This document shows positions 17,401-24,810 of a stretch of DNA of 64,000 nt, piece by piece; positions within the stretch are counted from its first letter, which is position 1, and every line of letters begins with the position of its first letter. Under the pieces are notes generated by a model. It was not told the DNA's origin and ran no database searches. It worked only from the letters and a program-made list of their open reading frames with translations. The stretch comes from CAZMGT01 sp964565895 (GTDB lineage: Bacteria > Armatimonadota > Zipacnadia > UBA1398 > CAZMGT01). Location: the NCBI GenBank assembly GCA_964565895.1, contig CAZMGT010000008.1, positions 1 to 64,000 of the forward strand, read 5' to 3'. The position numbers and the translations under genes were made by a program.

Positions 17401-18036
17401 CGGAGCGCGGAGGGGGCGGAAGCCGATTTTGCCGCTGGCCTCGACGGTAATATCGGTTTTCTCCTGGCCGGGCTGGACGGTGATTGCGGCGATTTGCGGC
17501 GCGCCCTGGGGCTTGGCGCGGTTTGCGGCGGGCTTGGCCTTTGCCGCGGGGCGCGCGGGAAGCGCGCGCAGGAACGAGGGACGAGCGGCATCGCCAAAGG
17601 CGAGCACGAGCGTGCGCCGGTCGTCGCGCAGGACGTGGCTCGTGCGGGTGGCCCGGCGCAAGAAGACGGCGAGCACGGCGCGGGAGTTGGCGGAGGAGGC
17701 GTAGAGCTCGACTTTTTTGATCGGCGCGGGCTCCGGGACGAGGAACGGATTGTCCTGGAGGAGAGGCGCGGCCACGGATGCCCCGTCGAACACAAGGACG
17801 ACGCGGTTGGGATTTGCGCGGCGAGAGAAGGTGTAGTGCAGAGGAGTATCGCCGCGGATGATGACCGTTGCCGAGTCCGCAGAATAGCTGACGTTCACGT
17901 CGGCGATGCCCTGTTTGACGACGACCTGGGCGGGCCCCGCAGCGAGGAGGGGCAACGTCAGGCCGAGGCACAGGGCAAGAAGGATGTATAGCGGCGTTTT
18001 CCAATGGCTGGCAGCCGGCGAGGTGACAGCGGTCAT
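14500..18036 (-). CDS. pilQ: Type IV pilus secretin PilQ
   Basis: The 1178-residue protein forms the outer-membrane pore for the pilus. It has a signal peptide (TPLYILLALCLGLTLPLLAAG), AMIN-like peptidoglycan-binding segments in the first third, an STN domain (LGYIGLDFKNTPLADALQALA) near 390-450, several secretin N-type domains, then a Pro/Ala/Gly-rich linker of about 70 residues. The secretin domain follows to the C-terminus (QVTIQAIITDINREEAHNHG, RLLANPKVKAIDGKKA, GETMVLGGLIRDSEIEV, VPILHKIPFFGRLF). It is larger than typical PilQ (about 700-900), mainly from extra N domains and the linker. ATG 18036 overlaps the pilP stop by ATGA, showing coupling. Presence of a secretin supports a diderm envelope. 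Confidence 0.95.
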   Translation of the reverse strand: MTAVTSPAASHWKTPLYILLALCLGLTLPLLAAGPAQVVVKQGIADVNVSYSADSATVIIRGDTPLHYTFSRRANPNRVVLVFDGASVAAPLLQDNPFLVPEPAPIKKVELYASSANSRAVLAVFLRRATRTSHVLRDDRRTLVLAFGDAARPSFLRALPARPAAKAKPAANRAKPQGAPQIAAITVQPGQEKTDITVEASGKIGFRPLRAPERQIAVAITGAQLDAHCPTTVPVETNGVKRVRLVPEHERAVKLLVDLEQPLEATTRLSDTGAALHIAVQAPPKPVPPALDDIERKLFSAPPVVLGPIESRLGQLPMLAGPLTVLAAEEPSDAAPQVSPAAELLPGAQPLPKRLPAGKGISVLAQTAPATIPPPTRPGQPNVEPEKPQLGYIGLDFKNTPLADALQALAYYADANIIVDGDVKGTVTMTLSGVQVEEALTVICALYDLDWAKIGDTYLVGAADKIAAVWTRQKENVYAVYAAMTQELDSLVSLMQSIYRRVSFTPQKDTNRIILVGPKDDVDNALSTLVQIDGGRAVRGKPAAAVPEGPPLISRQEIIDLWPGADASEIETLLTDFIGKDLKVKVRPAQRQIIIQGPPYLMEQAKQFLANLEQHQPKWASTAYSPVNQPAATIKSAIQARFPNLTVEISEDQKTLTIAGPEEDVAEAQKIATLVDVPSRPEATATYTATTLDPNFLAQILNEDLPAVSVEVQPAQKTLTVSGSRDDVRSAIALLRRWDAQSVTETITLQYVDSRYLIPTIAKRLPEIQLTGAANILMLQGAPQDVRQALRLVSQLDTVTARELMAKQIVQRIVELDFVEPSTVSKYLTQLYGTTGGGAGAAAPGAAPTAPAAPSAAPTAPTAPTGPPTPPGGFGGTPPAGASTGSAPTAAAVPVAAAGAAAEQTGLTFFVDEETHKVIINGPRLEVEQAVAKIEELDTPPHQVTIQAIITDINREEAHNHGIEWSWGFTRFVEGGTTGTAFHPGIKIGSIAHASLDIMALFNWLNTAQYSRLLANPKVKAIDGKKAMIHVGDELRYPVLQTGVGGGAPTFSTESVDVGIILEFTPRISSDGWITVELKAESSTVTGFQNSLPQISRRTAETTVRLRDGETMVLGGLIRDSEIEVIKRVPILHKIPFFGRLFKNRSVTRTPQELLVFITPRIEYAEPAHLSSLEEDIF

Positions 18037-18983
18037 TGGCCTGCGCCTCCAATCTCCAACGTCACGCGATGCTGCTGGTCACGCAAGATAACGGTTCCCC
18101 GGTCGACGAGTTCAACTTTCATCGTCCGCCCGAACGCGGTGATCGTCTGGCCCTCGCGGGCGAAGAACCGAGATTTGCCATCGGAGAGGATGGCCACGCT
18201 GTTTCCCTCAGGTCCGATAATCGTGCCCAAGGCGACAAGTTTGCGCCGGTCGGCGACGGGACGCCGGCGGACACCGTGCTCGCCGAGGGCACGGAACTGG
18301 CCAAAGTTAAACGTTGGCACAGGCGCCGGGGTTGAAGGCGGCGCGGCAATTTGCGGAGGTGTGGGACCGGGCGTGGCACCTGGCACCGGAGCGCTTGGGG
18401 TGGGGCTTGGGGTACGGGGCGTGGGTGCGGGGCGCCGGCCTTTTGTTTTGGAGAACGGGCTTTTGGCGAAGCCGCGATAAGGAAACGGCTGGGCCATGGC
18501 GATTTTCGCGGCCTCGGTGGGCGGTGTGGGGCCGAGCTCGGCGGCCACGCGGCAGAGCGCGGCGGCAAGGCGGGCAAGGCGCAGCGCCTGGCGGGCCTTC
18601 TTGGGGATGCGCGCGCGCTCGGGTGTGGGCGAGGGCTGGGCGGTGGCCCCAGGGGCGGGCGTGGGCGAAGGGCTGGGGGCGGCGGTGGGCGCGGGCGAAG
18701 GAGCAGGCGTGGGCTGGCGCTTGGCGGCCTTTTTCTTTTGCGCCGAGGGCGTGGGTTTTTCGGGCGCTGGCGAAGGGGTAGCGGCGGGCGTTTTGGGAGC
18801 GGGGGATTTCTCCGCCGCGGGCGGCTGCTGCGTGGGAGTAGGCTGTGCTGGCGCCTGAGCGACTTTGGGGGCGGGCGGAGCGGGCGGGAAGAGCAACGGC
18901 TTAAGGAGCAGAACGAGCAGCGCCACCAGGACCAGCGCCAGCGCTGCCACCAGAACCAGTTGAGCCGCCTTGGATGCCTTCAT
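18033..18983 (-). CDS. PilP/GspC-like pilus assembly protein with long Pro-rich linker
   Basis: The 316-residue protein has one N-terminal membrane helix (LVLVAALALVLVALLVLLL), two Pro/Ala/Thr-rich stretches (about 35-125 and 185-235) and a compact C-terminal domain (about 245-315: LGTIIGPEGNSVAIL, FAREGQTITAFGRTMKVELV). That beta-domain matches the PilP/PulC homology region that docks on the secretin N0 domain. Its position between pilO and pilQ agrees. Its start overlaps the 3' end of pilO by 83 bases in a different frame, which is unusual. GGGAG precedes ATG 18983. Confidence 0.75.
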   Translation of the reverse strand: MKASKAAQLVLVAALALVLVALLVLLLKPLLFPPAPPAPKVAQAPAQPTPTQQPPAAEKSPAPKTPAATPSPAPEKPTPSAQKKKAAKRQPTPAPSPAPTAAPSPSPTPAPGATAQPSPTPERARIPKKARQALRLARLAAALCRVAAELGPTPPTEAAKIAMAQPFPYRGFAKSPFSKTKGRRPAPTPRTPSPTPSAPVPGATPGPTPPQIAAPPSTPAPVPTFNFGQFRALGEHGVRRRPVADRRKLVALGTIIGPEGNSVAILSDGKSRFFAREGQTITAFGRTMKVELVDRGTVILRDQQHRVTLEIGGAGQ

Positions 18984-19821
18984 TCGCCTGGCTCCCCGTG
19001 GCCGTGCCGGGGGCGGGGGTGGGAGTTGGTTTTGCCGGCGGTTTGAGCTTAAACGCGACGCAGTTTAGCCGGCAGCGCAGGACCGGGTTGGCCTTCTCCG
19101 TTTCCGCCGCCTCAGCACGGAGCTCGATGTTTTCGATGGAGATCAGCTCGGTAAACCGCCAACCGGTGCGCTCATCGCTGATTAGGCCGTGGATGAAGTC
19201 AGCGATGGCGCTGTACGTGCCGGTAATCTCCATCTCTACATTCCAAAGCTCGGCGCGCGGTTTAAGTTCATTGAGATGTGCTAGGTATTGCTCGTCGCGG
19301 AGGATCTTCTGCTTTTTCTCCTCGGGGAACGAGTTCCACAGCTCGTCGGCGGCCTTGATGTCCTCGGGGTCGGAGCTTTTGGGGGTGGGCTTGCGGGTGA
19401 CCTTGCGCTGGACGTACTCCTTGGGTGTCATGCGCTCGATGGTCACGTCGGTGAGGCCGGCGAGGAAGTCGAGGTCTTTGACGAGCTGGGAGAAGTAGTC
19501 TTTGGCGAGGATGGGGCGGGTGGCGGTTGGGCCCAGTTCTTTGCGGAGCTCGGCGATCTGCTCGGGGTCGGCGGCGGTCTGGCGGACCCAGTGGGTGGCT
19601 TGGATCATCTCGTTGAGCTGCTGCTCGAGCTGAGCGCGCTGGGCGACTTCGTCCTTTTTGCTTTTAAGCTCGTCCTGGAGCTTTTTTAGCTCCTCGGCTT
19701 TGGTCGCCTTGGTGGCGTTGCAGCGGGAGACAAAGAAGAAGCTTCCCCCGACGACCAGCGCCGAGAAGATCGCGGCGATGATCATTACCCGATGGCGCGG
19801 TCTGAGGTTGCTCAGGTTCAC
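18901..19821 (-). CDS. pilO: Type IV pilus inner-membrane protein PilO
   Basis: The 306-residue protein has a short cytoplasmic start, one membrane helix (VMIIAAIFSALVVGGSFFFV), a coiled-coil region (KAEELKKLQDELKSKKDEV) and a ferredoxin-like periplasmic domain (LWNVEMEITGTYSAIADFIH). This is the PilO layout; PilN and PilO pair to link PilM to PilP and the secretin. The last 45 residues are low-complexity Pro, Gly and Ser and overlap the pilP start. Its ATG overlaps the pilN stop (ATGA). Confidence 0.9.
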   Translation of the reverse strand: MNLSNLRPRHRVMIIAAIFSALVVGGSFFFVSRCNATKATKAEELKKLQDELKSKKDEVAQRAQLEQQLNEMIQATHWVRQTAADPEQIAELRKELGPTATRPILAKDYFSQLVKDLDFLAGLTDVTIERMTPKEYVQRKVTRKPTPKSSDPEDIKAADELWNSFPEEKKQKILRDEQYLAHLNELKPRAELWNVEMEITGTYSAIADFIHGLISDERTGWRFTELISIENIELRAEAAETEKANPVLRCRLNCVAFKLKPPAKPTPTPAPGTATGSQANEGIQGGSTGSGGSAGAGPGGAARSAP

Positions 19822-20387
19822 TGGTAGTACTCCCCTATCACCTCGGCAAGCTTAAGCTCCAGTTGAAAGTCGACGCTCTCCTCGGAGCGATCGATGCTCA
19901 CGATCTTGACCCCCGTGGGGTCGAACGAGTCGGTGCGCTGCAAGGCGCGCAGGCAGTCGCCCACGCTGCGGTAGCTATAGGTCGAGGCCCGGCCGCGGAG
20001 GACGTGCTTGTAGGTTTGGCTGTCGAACGTGCTGCGCACCTCCTCCAGCCAGACGTCGTCGGGGACGGCGTTGTGCAGGTCGCGGAGCACCCTCAGCCAG
20101 GCCCAGACGCTGGACTGCACGTCGCCCACGATGGTGTGCACGGGCTTGAGCATTTTGATGCGCTGTTTCATTTCGGCCACTTGCTCGGCCTCGTCGGCGA
20201 TGTCGGACATTTCCTTTTTCACGGACTCGATCTTCTGCTCCACATCGCGCAGGCTGGCGTGGGTGCGCAGGGACCAGGCGGAGGAAGCAATGAGCACGAT
20301 GAGGGCGATGACGATGGATAAGGAGATCGCGGTAAGGTTCTTGCGGCGTTCTTCGAGTCTTTCCGAGATAAGGTTGACGTGGAGCAT
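19818..20387 (-). CDS. pilN: Type IV pilus inner-membrane protein PilN
   Basis: The 189-residue protein starts MLHVNLISERLEERRKN, a close match to the conserved PilN N-terminus (xINLLPxR-like) that binds PilM. A membrane helix follows (AISLSIVIALIVLIASSAWSL), then a coiled coil and a PilN periplasmic domain. ATG 20387 was chosen over an upstream in-frame start because it puts the binding motif at the N-terminus. It lies 19 bases after pilM. Confidence 0.9.
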   Translation of the reverse strand: MLHVNLISERLEERRKNLTAISLSIVIALIVLIASSAWSLRTHASLRDVEQKIESVKKEMSDIADEAEQVAEMKQRIKMLKPVHTIVGDVQSSVWAWLRVLRDLHNAVPDDVWLEEVRSTFDSQTYKHVLRGRASTYSYRSVGDCLRALQRTDSFDPTGVKIVSIDRSEESVDFQLELKLAEVIGEYYQ

Positions 20388-20406
20388 GTGAGGGAGCCCT
20401 CCCGCG

Positions 20407-21582
20407 CTAGGTGGGTCGGCGTTGCAGGACAACGCCGAACTTGGTGTGGTCGGTAGCGAACGGATAAGAGCCGGCCTGCATAAGCGGCGTGAGCGCGAGG
20501 CCCACGGCGACGGCGGCCGCCGGGGAGGCGCCGCGCAGATAAGCCCTGGGGAAGCGCGTGGCGTCGACGGAGAGATGGTCGAAGATGTTACGGACCTCGA
20601 CGGGGAGGTGCATGAGGCGGCTGAGATAGCTGTCCAGCCCGCGGAGGTGGGCGGAGCCCCCGACGAGGAGGATTTTGTCTACGTTGGCCCCCTCTTGCGT
20701 GTCCTGGAACTGGGCCTGGAAGAAGTTGAGCGAGAGCCGCAGCTCGCGGCCCAACTCGTCGAGCAGAGGGTTGATCGCCTGGGCCACGCGGCGGTCCTCC
20801 TCGGGGAGGGTCTCCAGGTCGTCCGGGCTGGCGGCCACGCCGCGCTCCTCCTTGATGCGCTCGGCCTCGCGGTCGTCCACGTTGAGCGCGCGGGCGACAG
20901 CGGCGGTGATCGTCGCCCCGGCCACGGGCAGAGGGCGGGAAAGCACGTAGGACCCGCGGCGGACGATGGTAATGTCGCCGTAGGTCTCGCCCAGGCGGAC
21001 GATGGCCACGGTGCGCTGGAGGACGTCGGGGTCGTTCGTGCCATAAACGATGGAGCGCATAAGGGCAAAGGCCTCGACATCAACGACGCACACGTTAAGC
21101 CCGGCGGCCTCGAGCGCGGCGACGCGGCCATCTACGAGCTGGCGCTGGGCGGCGACGACCATGACGTCTTGCACGGGGCCCTGCTCTGTCTCGCGCTGCT
21201 GGAGGACCTGGGGCTCGACGATGCTCTCTTCCACGGAGAAGGCGATATATTTTTCGGCCTCCCACATAACGGAGGTGCGGAGCTTGCTCATGCTCATGGG
21301 GGGCATGGCCTGGGCGCGGGCGACGACGCGCGGCCCGCCCACGGCGGTGGCCACGCGACGGGTGTTGACGCCGCAGGCGCGGACGAGGCTTTGGATGGCC
21401 TGGGCCACCTGCTCGGGGTCGACGACGGCGCCATCCTGGATCGCCCCGGGCGGGGTGCGCACGGAGCCCAGGGCGACGAGCTGAGGGAAGGGCTTGGCCG
21501 GGACGAAATGGGCGAGCTTAATGGAATAGGCGCCGATGTCCAGGCCAACGAGAGTGCGCTCGCCGCCAGCGAACAGAGCCAT
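20407..21582 (-). CDS. pilM: Type IV pilus cytoplasmic protein PilM
   Basis: The 391-residue protein has an FtsA/actin-like fold and binds the PilN N-terminus in the cytoplasm. The N-terminus LVGLDIGAYSIKLAHF is the phosphate-1 loop of PilM/FtsA. Other matches are VDVEAFALMRSIV, the phosphate-2-like segment IVRLGETYGDITI, and KILLVGGSAHLRGL near residue 310. It follows the PilZ gene by 26 bases. Confidence 0.93.
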   Translation of the reverse strand: MALFAGGERTLVGLDIGAYSIKLAHFVPAKPFPQLVALGSVRTPPGAIQDGAVVDPEQVAQAIQSLVRACGVNTRRVATAVGGPRVVARAQAMPPMSMSKLRTSVMWEAEKYIAFSVEESIVEPQVLQQRETEQGPVQDVMVVAAQRQLVDGRVAALEAAGLNVCVVDVEAFALMRSIVYGTNDPDVLQRTVAIVRLGETYGDITIVRRGSYVLSRPLPVAGATITAAVARALNVDDREAERIKEERGVAASPDDLETLPEEDRRVAQAINPLLDELGRELRLSLNFFQAQFQDTQEGANVDKILLVGGSAHLRGLDSYLSRLMHLPVEVRNIFDHLSVDATRFPRAYLRGASPAAAVAVGLALTPLMQAGSYPFATDHTKFGVVLQRRPT

Positions 21583-21608
21583 CGCGGGATCCCCTCGCCT
21601 GAGCCGCC

Positions 21609-21983
21609 CTAGAGGCGGTTCAGGATATGATCGACGTAGCTGATAAACGCCTGGAGGTCCTCCTCGTTGCCGCCGATAACGGCGATACCGTGAGCGATTT
21701 CGCCGTTGCTGTTGGGCTCGTCGGCGACACGGACGACCTCCCCCTGGATGACGACATGCCGGACGAGGTCGGAGCCGCCGCGGGGGAGCAGCAGCTCCAT
21801 TTCCACCTTCGTGCCCTTCTCCAGGCGCTCGCGGGCCATAAGGAGCACGCCGCCGCGGCTGATGTTGCCGTTGGCCGCGCGCTTGAGCTGATATTCGGTG
21901 TGCCGCGGCCCGCCGATAACATGGTAGCGCACTGGCGAAGTGTCGGGCACTCTCTTATGTCTTCGGCGCTCCTCCCTGGGCAC
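21609..21983 (-). CDS. PilZ-domain protein with intact c-di-GMP motifs
   Basis: The 124-residue protein is almost only a PilZ domain. The first motif RRHKR (RxxxR type) lies at residues 6-11 and the second is NISRGG ([D/N]xSxxG) near 40-45, both needed for c-di-GMP binding in known PilZ proteins. The GTG start at 21983 was chosen because later starts would remove the RxxxR motif. Its place directly before pilM suggests it senses c-di-GMP for the pilus. Binding is predicted, not shown. Confidence 0.88.
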   Translation of the reverse strand: MPREERRRHKRVPDTSPVRYHVIGGPRHTEYQLKRAANGNISRGGVLLMARERLEKGTKVEMELLLPRGGSDLVRHVVIQGEVVRVADEPNSNGEIAHGIAVIGGNEEDLQAFISYVDHILNRL

Positions 21984-22064
21984 GGCTAAGTCATCCTCTC
22001 AACGCGCCCGCGGGGTGTGCGGTTCACCGCAGGCGAGCGTTTGCTTGCGCAGGGCGGCGCAGGG

Positions 22065-22562
22065 TTATGGGCGATCGTCGCTGTCCTCCTGGGCCGAGTG
22101 CTGGGCCGACCTGCTGCGCTTGTCGAGCCACTCGTCGAGCAGGGTTTTCTTAAACCGCCAGGAGCGGCCGATTTTCGTTCCCGGGACGTGGCCCGTGCGC
22201 GCGAGACGGGCGAGGTAGTCGGGGCCGATTTGGAGGTAGTTAGCGGCTTGGTCGAGGGTCATCACCTCGGGCTCGCGCTGGGCGAGGATTTGGGCGAGCT
22301 GTTTCGTGGAGAGGACAACCTCGATGGTCACGGTGCGCGCCTCCTCGCCGGGTTCCTCGGGCGCGGGGTGAGTGATGCGCGCGACGTGCGCGGGAGCAGT
22401 GGCCGGGGGAGCCTCGGGAGGGGCCTGGGCCTCGGGCTTTTGGGGCGGGGCGGGCTGCTCGGCCTCCTGCTCGGCCGGGGGAGCAGGCTTGGGTTCCATC
22501 TGCTTGGCGCGGCGGAGGAGGTCGGCAAGTTGCACGCCCTGGCGACGGGGCTTCTGCTCCAT
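22065..22562 (-). CDS. Excisionase-type (MerR-like) helix-turn-helix protein
   Basis: The 165-residue protein has a Pro/Ala/Glu-rich first half (about 20-75) and a C-terminal winged HTH of the excisionase/helix_17 family: MTLDQAANYLQIGPDYLARL followed by GTKIGRSWRFKKTLLDEWL. Such domains bind DNA in phage excisionases and small regulators. It is encoded 4 bases after the ExeA-like gene and before the PilZ gene, so it may regulate the pilus block or position it at a DNA site. No integrase or att site is near, so it is not a phage remnant on present evidence. Confidence 0.75.
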   Translation of the reverse strand: MEQKPRRQGVQLADLLRRAKQMEPKPAPPAEQEAEQPAPPQKPEAQAPPEAPPATAPAHVARITHPAPEEPGEEARTVTIEVVLSTKQLAQILAQREPEVMTLDQAANYLQIGPDYLARLARTGHVPGTKIGRSWRFKKTLLDEWLDKRSRSAQHSAQEDSDDRP

Positions 22563-22566
22563 CGGC

Positions 22567-23379
22567 CTACCACTCCTTTCCCTCGAAGTCCATGATCACC
22601 TGGCGCATGAGGAAGCCGTCGATCTTGCGCACCTGCTTGAGCATGCCGAAGAGCAGCGCGTTGTCCACGATCTCGCACACGACACGGGGGATGCCCTTGG
22701 AGTATTCGTAGAGCTCGTCGAGGGCATCGGGAGTGAAGATGTCCGGGCCGATGTACCACGCCGCCTTGAGGCGGAATTTGATCATCTCCTCGACCTCCAT
22801 GCGGTTGAGGGGCTCGAGGCGGTAGCGCACGGCGAGGCGCTGGCGCAGGGCGGGGTTTTTCTCGATGATGTCAATGAGCTGGGGCTGGCCGAGGAGGAGA
22901 AGGGTGATAAGGAACTCGTCGTTGAGCTGGAAGTTGAGCAGGAGGCGGAGCTCCTCGAACGTGTCCATGTTGCGGATAAGGTGGGCCTCGTCGACGATGA
23001 GCACGGCTTTGCGGCCCTCGTTGTAAAGGTCGAGGAGGAAGCTGTTGAGCTGCTGGATGAGCTCCTGCTTGGTGCGCCCGAGATCGTAGAGGCCGAACTG
23101 GGTGAGGATTTCGCGGAACAGCTGCACGGGGGTGAGCCTTGGGTTAACGACCATGGCCACGCGATATTTTTCCTCGGGCAGCTCCTGGAGGAGGCGGCGG
23201 GAGAGCGTTGTTTTGCCCGAGCCTGGCTCGCCGGCGATCATCCCTGCGCCCTTGTTGCGGGTGATCGTGAACAGGAGCATGGTTAGGGCGTTTTGGTGCT
23301 TTTCGCTGAGGTAGAGGAACTTGGGGTTGGGCGTCAGGGAGAACGGAGGCTCGGTAACACCCCAGTAGTCTTCATACAT
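22567..23379 (-). CDS. ExeA/GspA-like AAA+ ATPase
   Basis: The 270-residue ATPase starts MYEDYWGVTEPPFSLTPNP, the classic ExeA N-terminus. It has Walker A GEPGSGKTT near residue 50, Walker B AVLIVDEAH near 125, and a sensor region (LLLGQPQLIDII, LRQRLAVRYRLEPL). ExeA works with ExeB to insert the type II secretin into the envelope in Aeromonas, but related TniB/MuB-like ATPases bind DNA. No ExeB-like peptidoglycan-binding domain is attached. Being first in the pilMNOPQ block fits a secretin-assembly role. Confidence 0.88.
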   Translation of the reverse strand: MYEDYWGVTEPPFSLTPNPKFLYLSEKHQNALTMLLFTITRNKGAGMIAGEPGSGKTTLSRRLLQELPEEKYRVAMVVNPRLTPVQLFREILTQFGLYDLGRTKQELIQQLNSFLLDLYNEGRKAVLIVDEAHLIRNMDTFEELRLLLNFQLNDEFLITLLLLGQPQLIDIIEKNPALRQRLAVRYRLEPLNRMEVEEMIKFRLKAAWYIGPDIFTPDALDELYEYSKGIPRVVCEIVDNALLFGMLKQVRKIDGFLMRQVIMDFEGKEW

Positions 23380-23722
23380 GACGCGGCCACTCCCGGAAGC
23401 AAGCAGATTTCACAGAAGCGCGCACGCAAAACCAGGGACACTGCCCACCGCGGCGGACGTCGTGCACCTGCCCGAAGTAGCAATTCGTCACTGGCGCAGG
23501 GCTCCCTCCACAAAAAGGGCGTGCTCCCGGCGCGCGACGGGCAGCAGACGCCGTCAGTTGTATTATTCCCCAGTTTGCTGTGCGACAACAATCTTACCGT
23601 CGCCAGGGGGCAGGAGTTCAAAAAGTGCCGCAGGGGGTGCGCGAGGAATATTTTTCCAAAATAGAGGATTTGCCCCCGGCGCGGTGTATCGTGGGGCATT
23701 ACCCCAGCAAGGGGGCGATGGC
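23380..23722. promoter_or_regulatory. Divergent intergenic region between the pilus block and the lipoprotein cluster
   Basis: No convincing gene is present. This is where the promoter of the pilus block must lie; on the minus strand a loose pair (TTGTCG and TAATAC, 17 apart) occurs around 23560-23590. The AT-rich patch 23643-23670 (GGAATATTTTTCC) stands out from the GC-rich background. TGGGG (23692-23696) and CCCCA (23702-23706) form an inverted repeat 17 bases before the first lipoprotein gene and may be an operator. Confidence 0.35.
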
Positions 23723-23950
23723 ATGTGGCTGCGCGTGCTGTGCCTTGCCGCGGGGATTTGTTGCTGCGCGGCAATTTTGTTGTACGGGGGCTGCGGAACT
23801 AGCCCAAGCGGCGGAGCGACGCCCACCCCCGGGCCCACGCCAGCGCCTACGGCGGGGCCGAGCCCTTCCCCCTCCCCCACCCCAACCACTGTTCCCCCAA
23901 CTCCCACGCCGGTCGGCGGAGCAAACGTGAGCGTCGAGGAGGTGAGGTAG
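23723..23950 (+). CDS. Small Pro/Thr-rich secreted lipoprotein-like protein
   Basis: The 75-residue protein is a signal peptide (VLCLAAGICCCAAILLYGGC) with a likely lipidated Cys at about 24, followed by a Pro, Thr and Ser linker and a short end (GGANVSVEEVR). The lipobox is non-standard at -3. AAGGGGG precedes ATG 23723. Its stop TAG overlaps the GTG of the next gene, so the two are translationally coupled. It may be only a tether, or a spur of the next gene; no function is recognised. Confidence 0.5.
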   Translation: MWLRVLCLAAGICCCAAILLYGGCGTSPSGGATPTPGPTPAPTAGPSPSPSPTPTTVPPTPTPVGGANVSVEEVR

Positions 23951-24810
23951 TGGACGAGGAGCGAGCGCGGATTGTGCCCTGGCGCAGGGCGCGGGCGGGG
24001 CTGTGTTTGGCGCTGCTTGGCGGCCTGCTTTGGGGGGTGGCCTGTGGGCCAAAGCTCGCAGGCACGGGCGAGAGGCCAGGCGCCGTGGGCGGGGCGACGA
24101 TCTACGTCATCTGGCCCGAGGCGGAGGAGCAGCCCGGGCCGCGGATGATCCCCGCGGCGGCAAAGAGCGTCGGGATCTCTGTCCGGCGCTCGGGCGAGAC
24201 GACGGCGATCGCCGAGGCGACGATCGTTCGCCCGGAGAGCAGCGCGACGCTCTACCCCCTGCCCGCGGAGGTCGCGCTGACGTTTGAGGCGCGCGCGTAT
24301 CCGGAAAGCGACGGCTCGGGGACGGCCCAGGCGATGGGGACGACGTCGGCAACCATCGCCGCGGGGACAACGGTGGACATTACCATTACCTTGGCCTCAA
24401 CGATTACGCAGACGGTTATCCAACCGAGCCCGGCGTCGGTGGTTGTCGGGGAAACGGTGCAACTGACGGCGACGGCGAAGGACGCGGCGGGGCATGTTGT
24501 TCTGGTGCGCACGAACGACCCGTTTGCTTGGTCGGTGACCAGCGGGGCATCGTGCGCCTCGGTGAGCAGCGGGGGGCTGGTTAGCGGGCTGGCCGCGGGG
24601 ACGGCCACGGTGCAGGCGCGCGAGGCGGAGTCGCACGTGGCGGGGGCGGTTACCGTGCACGTGCTCGCGCCCACGCCGACACCGACGGCAACGCCCACGG
24701 CGACGCCGACCGCGACGCCCACGCCGACGCCTACGCCAACGCCGACGAGCGGGATCGAAGTTGACATTCGGAGCGCAGCGCAACGCGGGACAGGGGGTGT
24801 GGGCCGGTGA
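23950..24810 (+). CDS. Secreted lipoprotein with Ig-like (Big_2) domain
   Basis: The 286-residue protein has a lipoprotein signal (LCLALLGGLLWGVACG), a beta-rich domain to about residue 150, and a bacterial Ig-like group 2 domain (VIQPSPASVVVGETVQLTAT to GTATVQAREAESHVAG). It ends in an (Ala-)Pro-Thr repeat linker and a short tail. Big_2 domains are surface or adhesion modules. GTG 23950 overlaps the preceding stop with GAGGAGGTGAG just upstream. The stop overlaps the next start (GTGA). Confidence 0.75.
   Translation: MDEERARIVPWRRARAGLCLALLGGLLWGVACGPKLAGTGERPGAVGGATIYVIWPEAEEQPGPRMIPAAAKSVGISVRRSGETTAIAEATIVRPESSATLYPLPAEVALTFEARAYPESDGSGTAQAMGTTSATIAAGTTVDITITLASTITQTVIQPSPASVVVGETVQLTATAKDAAGHVVLVRTNDPFAWSVTSGASCASVSSGGLVSGLAAGTATVQAREAESHVAGAVTVHVLAPTPTPTATPTATPTATPTPTPTPTPTSGIEVDIRSAAQRGTGGVGR
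24671..24747. repeat. Short tandem repeat encoding a Pro-Thr/Ala linker
   Basis: About 77 bases are degenerate repeats of ACGCC(G/C/A) units within the Ig-like lipoprotein gene and encode PTPTPTATPTATPT-type sequence. Such arrays can expand and contract. Confidence 0.7.

Noticed and set aside
22065..22562. Prophage or integrative-element remnant suggested by the excisionase-like HTH
   Set aside because: No integrase, att repeat or other phage genes flank it, and it is tightly packed with pil genes.
8533..23379. Type II secretion system rather than type IV pilus
   Set aside because: pilM, pilN and pilO, a PilT retraction ATPase and a PilZ protein fit T4P. No gspC-to-gspN pseudopilin run is present, although no pilin gene is seen either.
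24671..24747. CRISPR-like short repeats
   Set aside because: The repeats are coding Pro-Thr linker units without spacers.
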